Shown piece by piece: positions 25,245 to 38,010 of a stretch of DNA of 64,000 bases (within the stretch, counting starts at the first letter, position 1; each line of letters opens with the position of its first letter). The DNA lies in contig JANPWX010020199.1 of assembly GCA_024734555.1 (NCBI GenBank), forward strand, positions 3,939,401 to 4,003,400, read 5' to 3'. A program made the position numbers and the translations under genes. This stretch comes from Trochalopteron elliotii (Eukaryota; Chordata; Aves; Passeriformes; Leiothrichidae). Under the pieces are notes generated by a model that was given only the letters and a program-made list of their open reading frames with translations, was not told the origin of the DNA and ran no database searches.

Positions 25245-25549
25245 CCCAAAAAAACCTGAAAAAGGAGGAGCGGTTAATCCAATCAGAGCAAAACCTCTAA
25301 TTACTCAGGAGTGCATCTTCTTTCTGACAGCCTACTGCGTTTAGAGCTCTTCACCGCCATTCCCGCGTGTAAAAAATGCACTTCTGTAACATCAAACCTT
25401 TTGTTTTCATTACTTTTATTAAAAAGGGGCAGGGAGACTCGACGGAAGAAAGAAGCCTCCTACAATTAGCTAACAAGAGCTTCCGAGAAAAAGGTCTTTA
25501 CACGCAACACCGGTAGAAATTCAATAAAGAACGGAGGGCCATTCTGCGG

Positions 25550-25844
25550 GGAGGAATATTAAAATATTGTCGTTCCCTGAGATATTGCAGCAGCTCCCTC
25601 CCCCCGCCCCCTGCATTTCGTAAGCCTGACTTCTTTTCAAACAGGCACTCACAGACCGACACTGTGTTGTGATCCCGGCAAACAACACGTGCGGGGAGGG
25701 GAAGGAGGCGACAATTACCGCACCCCACCACCGGGGACTATGGTCGAGGAGTAGAGACGAGACGGAGAGCCGAGAGTGCTGCCTGTCACCCGAAGGATGC
25801 TCTCCCTGCAGAGCATCCTTCTTCCCGCTAGCTATCTCTCTCCA

Positions 25845-25876
<32 letters not shown>

Positions 25877-26200
25877 TACCACTTTAATTTTTTTTGTTCA
25901 TTATTATTTCGTCAATTTTGTTGGAGCGGAGCCCGGGAGGAGGCGTGGGATGGCAGGATCCGCGCTGGGCGCGGGGCTCGCACCGGGAGGTGGCGCTGCT
26001 CCCCCGCCGCCGGGTCTCAGGGTGCGGGGCTCGGTGCGCGGGATGCGGGGCTCGGGGCATCCGGGCAGGCCACTGGGCGGGACCGACCCCACCGAGGGAC
26101 TGGATGTCCTCCCGCCTCCTTCCCGCCTTTTCTCCCCTCTCAGAAGTGGAGTCCGGCCTGCCCAGGCACTGCAAACGGGGCGGGGAGGGGGAGGTAAGCA
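25550..26200 (+). promoter_or_regulatory. CpG island 3, candidate promoter or first exon
   Basis: GC- and CpG-rich, densest at 25920-26190, with a 28-base T run (25846-25873) in its middle. A good + strand donor, GAG|GTAAGC (intron from 26194), closes the dense part, as expected if it were an alternative noncoding first exon. The overlapping open frames are not coherent as protein. Confidence 0.5.
25846..25873. repeat. Poly(T) run, 28 bases
   Basis: An uninterrupted T run inside CpG island 3. Confidence 0.95.
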
Positions 26201-27559
26201 TGAACTTCGCACCTGCAGACTGAATTTAAAATCAAATTGAAACGTAACAAGGTCATGAAACAGGCAATAAAATTAAATTTAAAAAAATTTTTTTTTTTTT
26301 AAAAACCCACCAATTTTTTTTTTTTTTAATCAAATTCACACTGCTACTAGGGATCGTGTTCACGGGAAACAGAGGTAACCGTGCATTTCAAACCTTCTCT
26401 TTCCGATGAGTTATTTTACACCGAGGTATAAACTGAATACTAAAATAAAAGAGCAGAAACGACACCGAGGAAATTTGGCTCATTCCTCTCCAGCCCGTTC
26501 TGCAAGCCAAAACCATGCCATGCACAAAGTCGGCTGCTCTGGACAGTCTCCCTCCTGGGCTGGAGCAGAAATTGGCAATTTGCGTGCTCGCCAAAACACA
26601 CCTAAACAAACAGTTTGCTATACTTTAGCCTCGGAAACCTCAACATTTAGCGATCATATGAATTCTGGATGAAAGAAACGCAACTGCCACCCTCTCTTCT
26701 GCTGCTCCGCTTGATTTTTGCCTTTGTATCTCTAATAAGGAGACATGTTCTTAACCGCAAAAAAAAAATGGGCATTGGCTTTTATTATTATTTCGAGAGG
26801 AGGTACACAGTGAGGGTGTACATGCACTGGAAGCTTGTGTGCAAAAAATTAGGTGGTTTTTTTTTTTCTTTTTCGTGTATGCAGAGATTAAATTCTAAAT
26901 TTTGGTTTTTTTCTCTTACGGAAAAAAAAAGATGAAAAAGGATTGTCATGTCAAACTTCAATTATTTCACCCAATGTTTTCTGTTTGACATTCTACATTT
27001 TTTTCATTTCAATATTTCAGTCTCGCAAGGGGGAAACAAAAAAGTAAGAACAAAACGAAAAGGAAAGAGAAAAGGAAAAGAAAAAAAGGAAATGGGGAAA
27101 AAAAAGACGTTCTACTATACCCACAGTACCTTCAACTTCACTTCTCAAAAAAATAATGCTTATGTGTAGAACAATATGCAGTTCGGATTATTTACACATA
27201 GCACAAGAAGACAAGGATAAGGAGAAGTGGGAGGATATTTAGGTGTAAAATGCTGAATACTGAGTTTAGAGGAGAATAGGTTTTAAAAGGATTGGTGAGG
27301 AGAAGAAAAAAAGAAAGACAGAAAAGGATGATGGGGGGAAATGAATGAGAATATGAAGAAATTGATTTATTTCAGGCATTTATTATTTACAACCCAACAC
27401 GCTGTTTCATGTCCGTAGCCACAGCGGCACCCCAAATCTGAGCATTTAGCATTAATCTCAGCATTAGCGCTGTTACGTATTCATTTGTTTATCTATCCTT
27501 GGGGAAGAATCCAAGAAATCGCCAGCTTCCGTGGCATTTTGATCACCTTAGATGGTCCG
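26201..27559. other. AT-rich spacer
   Basis: No gene. There are A/T homopolymer blocks at 26279-26328 and a purine-rich stretch at 27040-27110. Otherwise the sequence is unique-looking. Confidence 0.5.
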
Positions 27560-28215
27560 TGCGGATGCGTAGCGGAGCATAGGCACCCCTGGTTTTAGCG
27601 GTAAATCCGATATTAGGCCGATATTAGGCAATGGGTATGCGGGGCGGCTGAGGAGGGGCGGGGGCTGTATTTATTGTTCCTATTCCACCCATCACGTTCG
27701 AGTGTCAGGAGTCTGGGATCCGGGGCACACGTAGCTCTCCCCACGCCGCTCGCGGCCCCGGCAGGGCGGGGGAGGGCTGCGCTGCCACCTCTCCAGCCTC
27801 AGGGCTTGTACAAAAGAGACCGCTGCGATTCGCGGGGCCGCCGTGCAGAAACGCGGGGAGAGGAGGGGGAGGGATGCTGCGAGGACAGCCCCGGCATCCC
27901 GGGGGCCGGAGGCGGTGGCTCCCGTGTCCCGTCGGGGCTCCAGCGAGGCGCGGGGTAAGCCGCCTCGGGTGTGGGGGACGGTGCGGGTTGCGCTGCGGAG
28001 ACGGAAGGACGGACAGACCCGGGACAGACCACTTTTGGCTGCCTCCCCTCACATGCTAATGAGGGAGCGACAGCTGCACGTGCGCTCATTAAAAGGAGGA
28101 GGGGGGCGGGAGGCGAGCTGCGTCCGCGGGCCGGGAGTCCCCGGCACCCGCTATTGGCAAAAAAGTGCAGAAATGGTGCTTTCTGAATGGATTGCTGCTA
28201 TGTGCGGTAAGGTAA
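27560..28215 (+). promoter_or_regulatory. CpG island 4, candidate promoter with three donors
   Basis: A CpG-dense block at 27690-28150 with an inverted CCAAT box (ATTGG) at 28149-28153. Plus-strand donors are GGG|GTAAGC (intron from 27955) and a tandem pair five bases apart, GCG|GTAAGG (28207) and AAG|GTAAGA (28212). The last is a near-consensus donor. The arrangement suits an alternative first exon of the host RNA ending at about 28206-28211. Confidence 0.55.
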
Positions 28216-29600
28216 GAGCTAATCTGATGGATGACCGTGTTTGTCGATTTCCGTTTTGGGAGAGTAATATTTTTTTAGACGTTTTACTTGTAGGCACATG
28301 ACTATTTTTTACTGGGTGACGTATCAGCGTAGGGCTTGTAAAACTGGAGCGAGAAGTGGCGCTGGAAATAACGTAAGGAAGACAAAGAATTAAAATATAC
28401 TTGTGGTGAAACGGGCCCAGAGTAAGAGACACTCCAGTCTTTATTTTAAAAAATACATGCAGAACAGTCTTTGGGGAGGGCTAACTTTTGCCCGATACGT
28501 CCATTCAGGTAAGCCATTCATAGTCTAATTATCTACGCATGCACTTGAGTTTTGAAAAACCAAAAATATTATGCACGGGCTTTTTATTTTTTTTTCTCTC
28601 TATTTTTTTGCCTTTTTTTTTTTTTAATGATGTTTTTCGTTTAAAAACAACATTCCTGAACTATAAAAGCAGAGCAATCTTCTGGTTTTACTATTTAAAC
28701 TGCTCTTGTTTCTTGTCATTACCCGTTAAGATAAACGTTAATGTGCTAACAGTGTTTGTCATATAAAGGCCTATGGATTTTCGGATAAAGCAGGTATAAG
28801 GCTACAGGCAATATTTTAAAAAAAAAATCTAAGTACTTTTTCTATGAAGAATTAGGTACTGGATTCAAATATGAACATGTTAAAAACTGCACGTCACACA
28901 TTTAATAATGCAGCACCTAAGACAGAAATTACAAAATGTCTTCCTCGGAGAAAGCTCTCCGTACCTGGCTCTGCACATTTTAAGAAAAGATTTTGAAATA
29001 AACGATTCCTGAAATAAAGGCAGATACAAGCACAATTAAAGGTCATAAAACAGCAATTAAATATTTTAAATCCATATAAACAGTCCCCATTACACCGCTT
29101 ATCTATATTGCCTTATACCTTAAAATGGGGCGGAAGGGGAGGGGTGCGTTTGGGATTTCTAAAATTTGGTTTTCTTAACATGAAGTTAATTAGACAGTCA
29201 AACTCCCAGTCTCCAGCTAGCGGTGTGATAACTGAGCAGGGCAAAAAGACCTTCCTGTCTATTTAATGTCCAATAAACATCTTGTGCACCTTGATTTGTA
29301 AGACTAGCACTGTACATAATCTGTAATCTTATACAGACCAGAGGCGTGGGGGAAACTGGATATAAAGATACATGCGCTGCAGAATCTCGTCAAAACACGG
29401 GGGAAGAGGAGTGGGGGCGGGGAGGGCAAATGTATTTAAAGAAATAGAAAGGAGGGAGCGAAGGAAAAGTGATAGGCTGCAACTTTCAGGAAATTAAAAA
29501 CAATGCAAATATACCTTACATAAGCATCAGTATTAAAAGTAACACACGCTGGAGCCAACAGGAGCAGGAGGAGGAGGAGAAGAGGAGGCGCAACAGTGGA
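28216..29600. other. AT-rich spacer with TATA-like boxes
   Basis: No gene. TATAAAAG at 28662-28669 and TATAAA at 29361-29366 are possible core promoter elements on the + strand. An exact POU octamer lies at 29503-29510. The 29160-29400 stretch looks like conserved noncoding sequence, but this cannot be tested here. Confidence 0.4.
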
Positions 29601-29730
29601 TCCCAGCTCATACACCGCGGACGCCCGCGCCAAGACTGGCTCTTCCACACGCCGTAGCCCGGCCCCGATCGCGCATTTCAGGGATGTTTGTTTTGTTGAT
29701 GATGATGACATTTGGAAGAAAAAGGAAGGC

Positions 29731-29796
29731 CCCGCTAATTCCCGCTAATTAGGATCTTCCACAAATAGGGAGACCGCTCCCGGAATCCGCGGTCTC
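29731..29796. repeat. 10-bp tandem repeat next to a hairpin
   Basis: CCCGCTAATT is duplicated head to tail at 29731-29750. Twenty bases on, GAGACCGC (29770-29777) and GCGGTCTC (29789-29796) form a perfect 8-bp inverted repeat around an 11-base loop. Confidence 0.8.
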
Positions 29797-29900
29797 TTCT
29801 CCGAACAGGGAGATTTTCATATTCTTTATATCTTCTTCTTTTTATGACCTACTTTCCTTAATGTATGTAAGTGCAGTCGGGCGTACAAAATGCCTTCAGC

Positions 29901-29908
29901 TGACGTCA
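29901..29908. promoter_or_regulatory. Full palindromic CRE (TGACGTCA)
   Basis: An exact consensus CREB/ATF site upstream of CpG-dense sequence. From memory, published work on human miR-9-2 reports CREB and REST control of its promoter, so the site is in a plausible context. Use in this species is inferred. Confidence 0.55.
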
Positions 29909-30138
29909 ATAGACGCGACCTCCCCGCTAAGCCTTGAACGTGGAGCGGGGATGGGGGGATCGGGCCGAGGGCGCAGCGGCCGGGATGCTCCGCGCTGTTC
30001 CGAGGGCTCTACCCCGTGAAATGAGCTCTGACAGGAGGAGCAGCGCTGCCCCGCCCAGCGCTTGGCCCCAAAAGAAAGCCGACCTTAGCGCAGTACCGCC
30101 GAGTCTGTCCAGCCTTTTCTATCTTTTTTCTTTCCATT

Positions 30139-30141
<3 letters not shown>

Positions 30142-30179
<38 letters not shown>

Positions 30180-30200
30180 GTGGTGGTAGTAGTAGTAGTA
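30142..30200. repeat. (TA)n followed by (GTG/GTA)n
   Basis: A pure TA dinucleotide run (30142-30176) is followed directly by GTGGTGGTAGTAGTAGTAGTA. Confidence 0.95.
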
Positions 30201-32703
30201 ATATTTGGATGTTATTTGCTGCTTCTTTTCTTCCGGAGACGAGTGGAAAATAGAAACTTCCAACCAATTATAAACGATAAGAAGAAAATTTCCCCCTCCC
30301 TGCCCAAAACGTTGCATGACAGAGGAGGAGCGTTGGGCGGTGAGGACGCAGCGTTCATCTGGGCGCTGCTCCGCAGGGCATCGCCGGTGCAGGGCTCGGA
30401 GAGAGGAAGTTAGGGCAAGGTAGGCGGGCGGCTGGAGGAGTGGGGTGGCCCTCATCTCGGGTCGCAGCCGCCGCCGGTCTGATCTGCAAGTCCAAGCCGC
30501 TCACACGGCTTTCCAGTGATGCCCTTTCCCTCCGCCGGGAGGAGACGCGGTGTAACAGGGGATTTGGTGTGCTACAAATACCGCTCTGGCGGGGAGTAGG
30601 TTAGAGCGTTAAGTCCTCCTCTTTCCCTTCCCCCACTCCTTTTGGAGACCCTGTGGTGTGTCGTGATGTTTGGGAGAATTTTCACTGCCCACGGAGCTCC
30701 AGACGGCGAGGCGGCAGGGTGAGATGCAGCCGGTGGCTGAAGAAATGAGAGGTGTTCTCTGTTAGGACCAGAATTTCTCTCCTTTTCTGCTGACATTATT
30801 TGCCCTTTCGTCAGCTTTCTATGAGCTGTTCCAAACATCTCTGTGGACCTTGGCACAGCTGTTCCTAGGGCTGCGCACCGCATACTCACGCACTGCTTCT
30901 CCCTTCAAAGCATCTCAACTAAACTTAAATGCCCTCTCCAGGAAGCGGAAACGTGAGTGTCTCTCTCACCGGGGGAGCCGCGTCGACTCTTATAAATCTC
31001 TTTTTCGTGCAGCCGGGCATTCGTGCTGAATTCCCTCGGTTCCCTCGGGGCTGGCGTTTGAATCCTCACAGAGCTCTCTTTGTCCGCCGGGTCTCCGAGG
31101 GCTGTGCCGGCAGGGAATGCCCACCAGCACGGGGCTGCTGAGGGACTCTCCCCGAGGAAACATTCCGGGAATGTGCGGCTGGGAACGGCAGAGCGCCTTC
31201 CCTCTCCCTGGAAGCAAGGTCCGGGGGAGCACACGCCTGTTATCATACCTGTAAATGTATATATAGATGGACGCATACGTATGCATACCCATACGTGTGT
31301 AGGGGCATCTGTAGAGTGTACCTATGTGTATGTATATATTTAGTAATTTTTGAGCGTCGCCCCTCCCTCCGCCCGCCCCCACCCCTCGCAGCCCCCTCCC
31401 CTCCTTGACAACTGCCCAGGCGGGGCGCCGTGGCGGCCGCCCCGGAGTGAGGGGCCAGCACCACATCGGCCCCCCCAGTCACACCCCATGCCCCCCAGAC
31501 AGGGGCTAGAGCAGGGACGAGCCGTGCTGCCACCCCCTCGCCCTGCACACCTCCTTCTATCCCGCTTCCACCTCTCCCTCCACTCCTACCTCACCTCACA
31601 CCTCCCGTTCCGGCGCTAACCCAAACTTCTTCCCGCCGGGCCCGGCGCCCTAAAAACTCGCCCGGGCTTTCACTGGTGTTTTCATGCTGTTTTCAAACTC
31701 GGAGAGATGGATGAGAGGGGGCAGAAGGAGTCGGCAGCTCTTCAGGACATCCTCCTCCCAGTGACGAGAGGTCACGCTACAAGCTCGCCTGACAGCGGAA
31801 ATGGGGAGAGTGATCCTGTTAATACCATGATTTTTCCCGATTTTTCTTTTTCTTTCTTTTACCTGCTGTTCATCGGCTGCTTGCTTTGGACAAAAGTTGC
31901 ACAAAACATCAGTGCTTCCCAGAAACAAGACTCAGATGAAACTGTTCTTCAGGTTCTTCAGAAGTTAACTGAAGGAAACCCTGAAGGAAAACACCTTAGG
32001 AAACTCTACCATTTTCTTTTTTTTTTTTTTTTTTTTTAGTTTCCAAAGAAGTGGGAGCTTCCCTTCTTCTCCAGAAAAAGTAGCTATTGCTCTTCTCTAC
32101 ACTAGACATTTCTAATTTGTTCTGTCTGTCAGAACGGGACTATGAGAGGTTTTGGTGTAAATTCATTATCTCTGGCAACGCATAACGCATAGTAGGAACT
32201 GGAAAAGACCGTGGCAATGGATGAACAATAGGGCTTCAGTTCATCAGCAACAAAAGCGCTGGGGAAATTGGTTGAATTTCAGAGCACGTCCTCCTCAGCA
32301 GAGAGGGCTGGACTAGACCTTGGCCAATCCCCCAAAAAACTTGCAGAACCTCCCATTCAAGAGTTCACTTTCTACCCTGGGGCGTAGGAAACGGTGTGGA
32401 AAAAAGAAAAAGAAAATGGCAAACCCAAGTCAACTTTCTCCGTTTCTCTCCCGTTTTCATGGATGGAAGATTTTCAGTTACTATAGAGTCGTTGGAGCAA
32501 GAACAACACCATGGAGCTAAGGGGCACTTTTAAATAGGGATGGCAAGGGCAAACACATGTATTTCTCAAGACCTGAAAGAGCTGTTTCTGCTCCGAGGGG
32601 GCTTGGCCGTGGGAATCTTGATTGCCACCGGAGACTTTACTCACCCCCTACATGTGGGGTAATGTCTTTCTGTGATAAAGGCGAAAATATGTAAGTACTG
32701 CAG

Positions 32704-32728
32704 TGTTTGTGTATGTGTGTGTGTGTCC
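32704..32728. repeat. (GT)n microsatellite
   Basis: A short GTGTGT run with two interruptions. Confidence 0.8.
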
Positions 32729-33139
32729 TGAATTCCCTGCAAAATTTGAGATGCTAAACCCTGGACAGATGGAGATTTTCCGGGTCCCTGTGGGCCCGCG
32801 ATGAGGTCGGCTCTCGCCGGGCAGCCGGAGCGGGTCGCTCGGCATAGATCTGACTGCTTTCTCTGGCTCCCGGCGAGGGATATTTGATTAACAAGGCAGG
32901 GTTTATGACGGGACACAGCGGCTTACACCAGTGAGCCGATTTTGTCTGTCTGATGCTAAACCTGTTGATCGTGGGGCTGTATTTAGTTGCGGGAAATGTT
33001 AATTATCTAGCAGACTGCCAGCGCATGCTGAGCTGTGGCTTCTCAGGGAGTTTTTTGCAGTGCCTGGTTACCCTCGGAAGGTGTGCAGGCACAAGAACAA
33101 ACACTCACAGCGTTGAAGAACAGCAGTTAATAAACCATA

Positions 33140-33230
33140 CACACACACAAACAAACAAACAAAAACACAACTCGGGGGAGGAGGGGTGGAGGGGGGCAAG
33201 GCAGGGAAAAAAAGAAAAAAAAAAAAAAAG
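33140..33230. repeat. (ACAA)n and A-rich tract
   Basis: Repeated ACAA units, then a G-rich interval, then a 14-18 base A run. Confidence 0.8.
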
Positions 33231-33645
33231 GAAAGAGGGTGAGAGGAAAGAAGATAAGTCGGAGGCATATCTTGCAGCTGGTCAGGGTGCAAAGGATTGC
33301 TCGCAACAGTTAGTCCATCCCCTGCCTCCCACGTAATGGGTCACTCGAAGTAAGCAACCATCACTTCTCGAGTTCTCCAAAATGCATCACTGCCAAAAAG
33401 GCTCTGCTCAGCACAGGAAGGGACCTGGCAAGGGAGTGTCGGGGACAGGACAGTTCCAATGGAGTTGGGGGAGGGCCAGTGAAGCGCAGCCCGGCCGCTC
33501 ACCCTGGCCCGGGGGTTGCCCCTCTGCATCCCTCTATCCTTTCCACCAAAACAATGGCATCCTTCAACAACCGCGGTCCATTCGTGTCCTTTGAACAGGT
33601 GAAACTGCCTCATCGCAACATCTAAGAACACTGTTGCTGCCTGGG

Positions 33646-33646
33646 A

Positions 33647-33708
<62 letters not shown>

Positions 33709-33716
33709 GTCGTGAN

Positions 33717-33763
<47 letters not shown>

Positions 33764-33770
33764 GTCGTGA
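33646..33770. repeat. (TAA)n microsatellite containing an N join
   Basis: Two TAA arrays, 33646-33708 and 33717-33763, are separated by GTCGTGA and a single N at 33716. The bases TAAGTCGTGA occur at the end of both arrays, so the right-hand flank is present twice. Confidence 0.95.
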
Positions 33771-34138
33771 TCCATATAATGCAAAGAAAATCAGCAATAC
33801 TTACATTGTATTTATTTACCCCCGTGGCCCTTGATAAGCTCACTGAGCTGTAAATAGAGACTATGCCTTCCTGGTAATTCAGGTCTCAGGACACTATCAG
33901 TCAGGAACATGTGGGAAATCTGGTGGAGAAAGGCTGGCATAATATGTTTTGCATGTTTTGAACTGAAGGCTAGGTGGAGCCTCCAACCTTTATTAAGTAA
34001 CTGGCAGCTTATAGTATACAAATCCCAGATCTGCCTCTACAGTTTTCATCCCTTCTCTTCAGCAGCCCCAAATAATACTTTTAGTCTTTTATTTTTTTAA
34101 ATATTTTTTTATTTTGGTTCTCCAGAAATAATGATGCA

Positions 34139-34142
<4 letters not shown>

Positions 34143-34178
<36 letters not shown>
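34143..34178. repeat. (TA)n microsatellite
   Basis: An uninterrupted TA dinucleotide run. Confidence 0.95.
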
Positions 34179-34179
<1 letters not shown>

Positions 34180-37100
34180 TACTACTCATACTATTTCCTG
34201 TAAATATTGATTATCATCCTAAATACAGCAGATAAAGGAGTATATCACTCATAGTTGTTTTATGTCATCTTAAATAATCTGCAGGAAATGTGGCTAGTTT
34301 CTTCCACCTTTAATGTAGGGGCAAGCATTTTAGTGATTTATCTAATAGTCACAAAAGTTAATATACTCAGAGCCTTCTAATCACATAGATTTATCCATTC
34401 ACATGTATTTCTGGAGCAAGATGTTTAAATTATGTTCCTTTGCTTTTTGGGGGGCTATTTTTCAGATTTAAACAACGCAGACAAACCACAGGTAGTGACA
34501 ATTGTGGCAAGAAGTGGTAATTTTTTGTTTGTTTGTTTAATAAAAGTCAGATGATATTATATACATTACTGACAGAATACATGTCCTTTAATGGCACGTT
34601 TCCACGTGTAATCACTGACTATTTGCAGGTTTGATTTTTTTCGTGTGACTTTGAATCCTTGATACTCTGTCTTTTCTTATTTCTGAATTTGGATTTGTAG
34701 TAGATATCGCTTTGCATACTCTGTGTTTGATGCAAAAGAAGTATAATCTTCAGTTGCCTGTGAATTGAAATTGTGGTCACAAAAGCAATGATGGGGCACC
34801 TTCCTTAGAAGGCAAGACAGTCAAGCGACTTATCTGGACGGGAGAAAAGGGATGCTGCTCTGCAGAGAAAAATGGCTTGGACTATACTGGCACGCCGTAA
34901 GGTTTGCCTCTACATGAATTTTGTCATAATTTAGTGCGAAAAGGGAATCTATGCAATAACACACCCCTCTTACGTGCATCATGGCAGCTTTAGTGGGGTT
35001 CCTGTGTGCCCTCCCAAAGAAGGTGGAGTTGCTGGAGATAGGATGGGGGTCTGATTGCAATAAAGAATCATAAGGATTCTGCTTTAAAGTGAATTGAGGC
35101 TGTTTGCTCTTAGGAAATCAATACAGGATATTTCTTCTTTACGTCACAGCCATCTGGAGACCTATAAAAAGATTAGAAAACAAGCATGGCAATCTACAGG
35201 CCATTAACAGGAATTTACTGGGGAGCTAGGAGGAAAAAGCGTTTGTATTCCATAACTTCCAATAGGCAGGTATTTCTACAGTGATTTTGGAATAAGGAAG
35301 TCTTATGCAATTACGTAAACTGAAAGAGAGTGGGCAGTGTTAACAGCTGCTTTTGACAATTTAGGTGATGTTTTGGGCAGAATTTTCACAACTGTGCATT
35401 GCTTAAACTTTCAACATGCTAGGCAACACTGCAGTTTTAGAAAAGTGCTTTACAGCTACTTGCACATATTTTTGGAGTCACAATAAGCAAATACTTAAAC
35501 AACTCATGATGATGTTGAGGCCCTTGATGTCTGAGAGCTGGAAGATGTAAGTGGTAATAAGGCTAATGAACAGCTAGGTCATAACCATCACATTGCCCCT
35601 TTAGATGTGCTTAGACTCCAATGATTAATCAACAAAATATATCAGGTGTATTGCAGTTACTTCCCATCTTAGTGCCTAAGTGAGGTGGCTGTGAGAAGAA
35701 AGCTTGGTGTTTTTGAGATGTGCTTTGTGTCTTTGAAAAAATGCCAGTTTGCAATAATGTACCTTGCATTTAAATCTGGTGGTGTGACAGCTGGTGATAT
35801 GCGTGCATTTAACACGGACGTGTGCATCTGTGTTAATATGTATTATACATACACATATGTACATATCCACTTGTATATAAGAATAGATGCTTATATACAC
35901 ACATACACGAGGATCACTTGTAATTTCATGCCTCTGACTGAAAGAATTTAATGCATAAGCTCACAAGCCTGTCCTGTGCAACACGTGCTTGATCACCAAC
36001 ACTGCCCCTAAGTATTGCCATAAAAAAAATCTTTCACCTATCTGCCAGCTCAGAATAACTCATATAAACTCATTAGAATTTTATATAATAATCACAGTGA
36101 TCATGTGCCTCTGGTTGCATCAGATATCTGATTAAGTTGCCTCTGTTGTGCCTGAACAGCCCGAGAGGTAATGAAGAAGTTCAGTAAGTCATAATGCAGC
36201 ATTATAAAAATTCTAACCATTTTGTGCCAGGTTCTAAACTTTCCACAAAGAACACTGGCACAATTATGTCTTATGTATCTCGGGTAAAAAGCACTGGTGG
36301 CGAAAAAGCAGTCCATACCAGGATATATAATACCTGTTCAAAACAGAAGTGCATAGTTTCAAAGTCTTAGAATCTGAAAACACAAGTAAATTAATAATAT
36401 CCCTGCTGGATTCAGATTTATCTGTTAGCAGATTAGCAATGTCTGTGTGCTACTTCTTGGTGGCAGTATTAATTCTGGGCCGACAAATGGGATTGTTTTC
36501 CCATTTTCATGCTTCTGTAATTGCAATAAAAATGGGCTTGTCGATACAGTTGTTGTTTTACAGTGTAACCACAAACTTTTTTTTGCACAAACACATGGAC
36601 ACATGCACCTAGACTGACACATGTATGTTTGGTTCCCCTGTGTACACACAAGGGAACATAAGCTTTATCATACAAGCACACTCTGTAGCTGACACAAAGC
36701 ATCAACAGCTTCAGTTTAACCCCTTGAATTTAAAAAAGAAAAAAAAATCCACCTATATAATAACAATATATGTAAGTGCAGATTTATTTACAAAGAAATG
36801 TACTTAAATGCAGTGTGCCCTCTGGACTGTGATTGTACTTGCACAGGTGTTTTATTTTGCAGCTTAGAAGAGTAGCAGCATGAATCTTAATCTGGTATTC
36901 CTTTAGGAGTTCTAAGCAGTCCATAGTCTGTCTGTAATGAATTTTTTGTGTGTATCTTATACAAATACAGCATACAAGAGCTGTTGAAGTGCATTTATTA
37001 ATTTCAACAGTAAACATGGTAGATCACAGTGAGAAGCTTCGTTTTATCACATATACTCGAAAGACCTTAGACGTTTGCACTTAAGAAAATTCTATACAAA

Positions 37101-37459
37101 TTATATTGTTAAATAATTCAAAGTATAATGTCCTTTTAGAGGGGGGTGGGGCGGAGGAGGAGCTGAGAGGCTTAAATCCTAAAACTCTACATAACGCATC
37201 AAGAGTTTCCTCTGCCGGTTCCATGAATAACACCAGCATGCAGTTCTTCTCTCTTAGTGAGGGGTTAATAAAAATAAATGATCAATCAGCGTTTTTATTA
37301 AGGCGTTTCGTCAAATGATGCATAGTCTTAGTAAATACTGCTGCAATGTTCACCTGTGTTGCATTCCAACACAGAGAAACACAGGGGCTGGGAGGGAGTG
37401 GGGGTGGGAAGAAGGGTGGAGAGAGGTTATAGAGGCTACAGAATACGCTGAGCCTGCTG

Positions 37460-38010
37460 CTCACAGCTTCCCGCACAGACAGGCAGAGGAAAACGCCTCG
37501 CACGACCGTCCCGCTGTAAATACCTGTGAATCACGACAGGCGCGAAGCACGACAGAGATGCGGAGTAAAAATAAATAAAAATCCACACCCCCTCTCCCCC
37601 CAAAGCAACTAACCAACCAACCAACCAGAAAAAAAAAAAAAAAAAAAACTCATAGACATACGACGACAGGGCAAATTGTCAATGTAATTACACATCGACT
37701 CATTGCGTAGCACAGTCCCCCTCCCGGCTTCCAAGCGCAAGGCCCCGCTGCCCGCCTCGGCATCCCTGCTCACCAGCGGGGGCTGCCCTGAGAGAAGCGC
37801 AGCAGCGCTCCCTGGGCTCGGACAGGCTGCTTCCTGGCTCCGGGGAGAGCGTCCTCCCTCCCGGCCTCTGGATGTTAGAGTGGTCTGCGCTGCAGGGGAG
37901 GAGGAGGAGGAGGAAGGGAACGGCGGCGGGCGGATCCCCCGCGCCAGGGCGGTGGAGGCGGCGATGCTGGAGGCGAGACCAGACTCGGTCCCGGCGGCGT
38001 CCGCTGGTGG
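37460..38010 (+). promoter_or_regulatory. CpG island 6, proximal to mir-9-2
   Basis: A CpG-dense block ending about 0.85 kb upstream of the microRNA hairpin. It could be a proximal promoter for the primary transcript, or sequence upstream of the mir-9-2 exon. Frames on both strands (for example 37703-38053 + and 37609-38019 -) are Ala/Pro/Arg-rich by-products of the composition. Confidence 0.6.

Larger units (their letters stand above)
29600..31660 (+). promoter_or_regulatory. CpG islands 5a/5b, candidate promoter region
   Basis: CpG-rich blocks at about 29600-30070, 30300-30600 and 30940-31660, separated by a (TA)n repeat and ordinary sequence. It contains a palindromic CRE at 29901-29908 and a possible + strand donor AAG|GTAGGC (intron from 30420). 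Open frames on both strands are not coherent. Confidence 0.5.
31661..37459. other. Spacer upstream of the mir-9-2 exon, no gene recognised
   Basis: Mixed-composition sequence with several microsatellites (listed separately) and no coding region. It is probably intronic if the host RNA starts in an upstream island. A T-run plus AG at 32018-32039 looks like a splice acceptor but is most likely a chance homopolymer. Confidence 0.45.

Noticed and set aside
24971..25300. Arg/Lys/Gly/Glu-rich frames
   Set aside because: Translation of the GGAA microsatellite.
29934..30455. Frames containing YIYIYI stretches
   Set aside because: Translation of the (TA)n repeat with CpG-island flanks.
32018..32039. 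T run followed by AG as a splice acceptor
   Set aside because: A homopolymer with AG by chance; no donor partner or exon features.
33341..33843. Tyr-, Leu- and Ile-rich frames on the minus strand
   Set aside because: They are translations of the (TAA)n array and run through the N base.
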